A stretch of 43,009 nucleotides of DNA, taken from the NCBI GenBank assembly GCA_017518105.1, contig JAFWWC010000039.1, forward strand, positions 1 through 43,009. The letters are read 5' to 3'. Both the position numbers and the translations under genes were made by a program. Below, in pieces: positions 40,957-43,009 of this stretch. Source of the DNA: Selenomonadaceae bacterium (lineage in GTDB: Bacteria; Bacillota; Negativicutes; Selenomonadales; Selenomonadaceae). Position 1 is the first letter of the stretch, and each line of letters opens with the position of its first letter. Under the pieces are notes generated by a model. It did not search any database and was not told where the DNA came from. It saw nothing but the letters and a program-made list of their open reading frames with translations.

Positions 40957-42756
40957 GTGAACAATCGGATTAGAAACTTTTCAATCATAGCGCACATAGA
41001 CCACGGCAAGTCGACGCTAGCCGACAGATTGATTGAGATGACTGGCACTGTTGAAAAACGCGAGATGAATGAACAATTCCTCGACAACATGGAGCTTGAA
41101 CGCGAACGCGGCATTACGATTAAGGCGCAGACCGTCCGCCTAAAGTACACGGCTAAGGACGGCGAAACTTATCAGCTGAATCTAATCGACACGCCCGGTC
41201 ACGTCGACTTTACTTACGAGGTCTCAAGGTCGCTTGCCGCTTGCGAAGGGGCATTGCTCGTCGTGGACGCGACTCAAGGCGTCGAGGCTCAGACGCTGTC
41301 GAATGTCTATCTTGCCCTCGAACACGACTTGGAGATTGTCCCCGTCATCAACAAGATTGATTTGCCCAGTGCCGATGTCGAACGAGTTCGCGCAGAGATT
41401 GAAGACGCAATCGGGCTTGACGCCTCCGACGCCGTGCAATGTTCCGCGAAGACTGGCGCGGGCGTCGACGAGATTTTGGAGGCGATTGTCAAGCGAATCC
41501 CGCCGCCCGAAGGTGACAGCTCCAAACCTCTGCAAGCGTTAATCTTCGACTCGTACTTTGACCCGTACAAAGGCGCGGTCGCTCACGTCAGATTGTTTGA
41601 TGGCTCTGTTCGCAAGGGCGACAAGCTGAAACTTCTGGCTACGGGTAAAGAGTTCGAGGCGACGGAAATTGGAATCTTCGCGCCGAGCATGACTGAACTT
41701 GACGAACTGAACGCGGGCGAGGTCGGCTATATCTGCGGCAGTCTCAAGGACGTTCGCGATGTTCGCGTAGGCGACACCGTGACCACGTCGAAAAATCCTG
41801 CGGCGGCTTTGGCGGGCTATCGTGCGCCCGTGCCTATGGTCTTCTGCGGACTGTACCCAACTGACAGCGTCGACTATGACAACCTCAAAGACGCACTCGA
41901 AAAGCTTCAACTAAACGACGCCGCCCTTGTCTATGAACCGGAGACTTCTGCGGCTTTGGGCTTCGGCTTTCGTTGCGGCTTCTTAGGGCTGTTGCACATG
42001 GACGTTATTCAAGAACGCCTTGAGCGCGAGTATAAGCTTAAACTCGTGACGACGGCTCCGAGTGTCGTTTACAAGGTGCACAAGACTAACGGCGAAGTCT
42101 TCACTATTGACAACCCCGCCGCCCTGCCACCAACGACCGAGATTAACTTCATTGAAGAGCCGATGGTTAAGGCAACAGTCATTGTGCCCAGTGATTATAT
42201 CGGAGCGGTCATGGAACTTTGCAGGGACAAGCGCGGCACTTACAAGAGCATGGATTACATTGACAAGACACGCGTTATGATTGTCTACGAGATGCCGCTT
42301 AACGAGATTATCTACGACTTCTTTGACAAGCTAAAGTCGATGACCCGCGGCTATGCAAGCCTTGACTATGAGCTTAGCGAATATAAGCAATCAGACCTTG
42401 CTAAGCTCGACATTCTCCTAAACGGTGATTTGATTGACGCGCTAAGCTCGATTGTCCACCGCACCCGCGCCGCCAAGATTGGACGCGTCCTTGCCCTCAA
42501 GCTTAAGCGTATCATTCCCGAACAGCTCTTTGATATTCCGGTGCAAGCGGCAATCGGCGGAAGGATTATTGCCCGCGAGACCGTCAAGGCTCGGCGCAAA
42601 GATGTTTTGGCTAAATGCTACGGCGGCGACGTGTCACGCAAGAGAAAACTTTTGGAAAAGCAGAAGGCTGGCAAAAAACGCATGAAGGCTGTCGGCAGTG
42701 TCGAACTTCCGCAAGAAGCATTCATGGCAGTTTTGACTGTCGGCGATGAGGAGTAG
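40957..42756 (+). CDS. lepA: Elongation factor 4 (LepA)
   Basis: 599 aa from GTG 40957, with GGAGGA (40945-40950) 6 bp ahead; the length is exactly that expected. Ribosome-associated GTPase. G1 [11 protein letters not shown]2 region [11 protein letters not shown]3 DTPGHVDF, G4 NKID, then domains II/III (EF-G-like) and the LepA-specific C-terminal domain ([35 protein letters not shown]). It has its own promoter and terminator. Confidence 0.97.
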   Translation: MNNRIRNFSIIAHIDHGKSTLADRLIEMTGTVEKREMNEQFLDNMELERERGITIKAQTVRLKYTAKDGETYQLNLIDTPGHVDFTYEVSRSLAACEGALLVVDATQGVEAQTLSNVYLALEHDLEIVPVINKIDLPSADVERVRAEIEDAIGLDASDAVQCSAKTGAGVDEILEAIVKRIPPPEGDSSKPLQALIFDSYFDPYKGAVAHVRLFDGSVRKGDKLKLLATGKEFEATEIGIFAPSMTELDELNAGEVGYICGSLKDVRDVRVGDTVTTSKNPAAALAGYRAPVPMVFCGLYPTDSVDYDNLKDALEKLQLNDAALVYEPETSAALGFGFRCGFLGLLHMDVIQERLEREYKLKLVTTAPSVVYKVHKTNGEVFTIDNPAALPPTTEINFIEEPMVKATVIVPSDYIGAVMELCRDKRGTYKSMDYIDKTRVMIVYEMPLNEIIYDFFDKLKSMTRGYASLDYELSEYKQSDLAKLDILLNGDLIDALSSIVHRTRAAKIGRVLALKLKRIIPEQLFDIPVQAAIGGRIIARETVKARRKDVLAKCYGGDVSRKRKLLEKQKAGKKRMKAVGSVELPQEAFMAVLTVGDEE

Positions 42757-42760
42757 CAAA

Positions 42761-42792
42761 AAGACCGCCTCCTATTTTGGAAGCGGTCTTTT
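42761..42792 (+). terminator. Rho-independent terminator after lepA
   Basis: AAGACCGC (42761-42768) / GCGGTCTT (42783-42790), followed by TTTT overlapping the arm end. Confidence 0.85.
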
Positions 42793-42833
42793 AACATGCG
42801 ATGTTATTTGCAAGCCGATTGGAGGTTTCAGCC

Positions 42834-43009
42834 ATGAATATTAAAAAATTCGTCAAGCAATGGTCTGGACGCGGCTACGAAAAGGGCGAGGCGCAACCTT
42901 TTTGGCTTGCTCTGCTCCGCGACGTGTTCAATATCTCCGAGCCCGAAAATTTTATCAGCTTTGAAGTCCCAATTCCCCACGGCTTCATCGACGGCTTGAT
43001 TGACGAGAC
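42834..43009 (+). CDS. N-terminus of a probable MmeI-like (type IIL/IIG) DNA methyltransferase/restriction protein, cut by window edge
   Basis: ATG 42834 follows GGAGG (42821-42825). The frame is open to the window end (58 codons). The sequence FVKQWSGRGYEKGEAQPFWL, then LLRDVFNISEPENFISFE, matches the N-terminal helix region of large class I SAM-dependent DNA methyltransferases of the MmeI/YeeA kind, whose nuclease and methyltransferase are in one chain. The conserved GRGYEKGE-x2-FW pattern and FIDG sequence support this. The catalytic motifs lie beyond the window, so the subfamily is not certain. It starts after the lepA terminator, i.e. as a new transcription unit. Confidence 0.75.
   Translation, partial: MNIKKFVKQWSGRGYEKGEAQPFWLALLRDVFNISEPENFISFEVPIPHGFIDGLIDE

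Noticed and set aside
1..43009. Insertion sequence or prophage genes
   Set aside because: No transposase, integrase or phage structural gene was recognised in any frame; the only transfer signs are base composition and repeats.

Overview
The window looks like chromosomal DNA of a strictly anaerobic, low-to-mid GC Firmicute. The Negativicutes (Selenomonas/Anaerovibrio relatives) are my best guess. The gene content that suggests this is CodY and Rex, a secG–carboxylesterase–rnr gene order, a bacterial RNase P RNA, an FDH-N style membrane formate dehydrogenase locus with a cytochrome b subunit, and heavy use of TTG start codons. This assignment is inferred from gene content, not from a phylogeny.

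Region 1 (1–9.3 kb) is a carbohydrate (probably inositol-type) catabolic block. It holds the tail of a Gfo/Idh/MocA dehydrogenase, an AraC activator, an IolE-like TIM-barrel protein, two more Gfo/Idh/MocA oxidoreductases, a GPH-type sugar symporter, a cytidylate-kinase-like protein, a clear inositol 2-dehydrogenase (IolG) and a GntP-family permease. A repeated operator-like sequence lies at the same distance from TATAAT boxes in front of both the AraC gene and the operon it precedes.

Region 2 (9.4–14.9 kb) is a formate dehydrogenase locus in decay. fdhD and the cytochrome b gamma subunit are open. The catalytic subunit (a Cys, not Sec, variant), fdhE and the Fe-S beta subunit are broken by frameshifts and internal deletions. 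A second AraC regulator follows on the other strand.

Region 3 (15–23.1 kb) holds aspS and codY on the minus strand. An L-2-hydroxyacid (lactate-type) dehydrogenase diverges from codY, with a CodY-box match between them. Then come an AT-rich fucosyltransferase/GT2 fusion gene, ftsZ, the RNase P RNA gene and a secreted NlpC/P60 endopeptidase.

Region 4 (23.1–34.2 kb) begins with a candidate structured ncRNA of about 200 nt. It continues with valS–folC–O-antigen-ligase-like gene–rex–secG, then a carboxylesterase and RNase R. A three-gene set (Uma2 nuclease-fold, unknown, hotdog thioesterase) sits between the last two.

Region 5 (34.2–43 kb) starts with a repeat-rich spacer. Next come a GT41 (SPINDLY/OGT-like) glycosyltransferase with a methyltransferase-like partner, a LysR regulator, gltX, a radical SAM protein with an N-terminal repeat domain typical of polysaccharide enzymes, and lepA. 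The window ends in the N-terminus of a probable MmeI-type (type IIL/IIG) restriction-modification protein.

Most core genes (translation, division, export, redox sensing) are intact and have good promoters or ribosome binding sites. The accessory interest lies in the inositol-type regulon, the decaying formate dehydrogenase, the surface-glycan genes and the partial restriction-modification gene.
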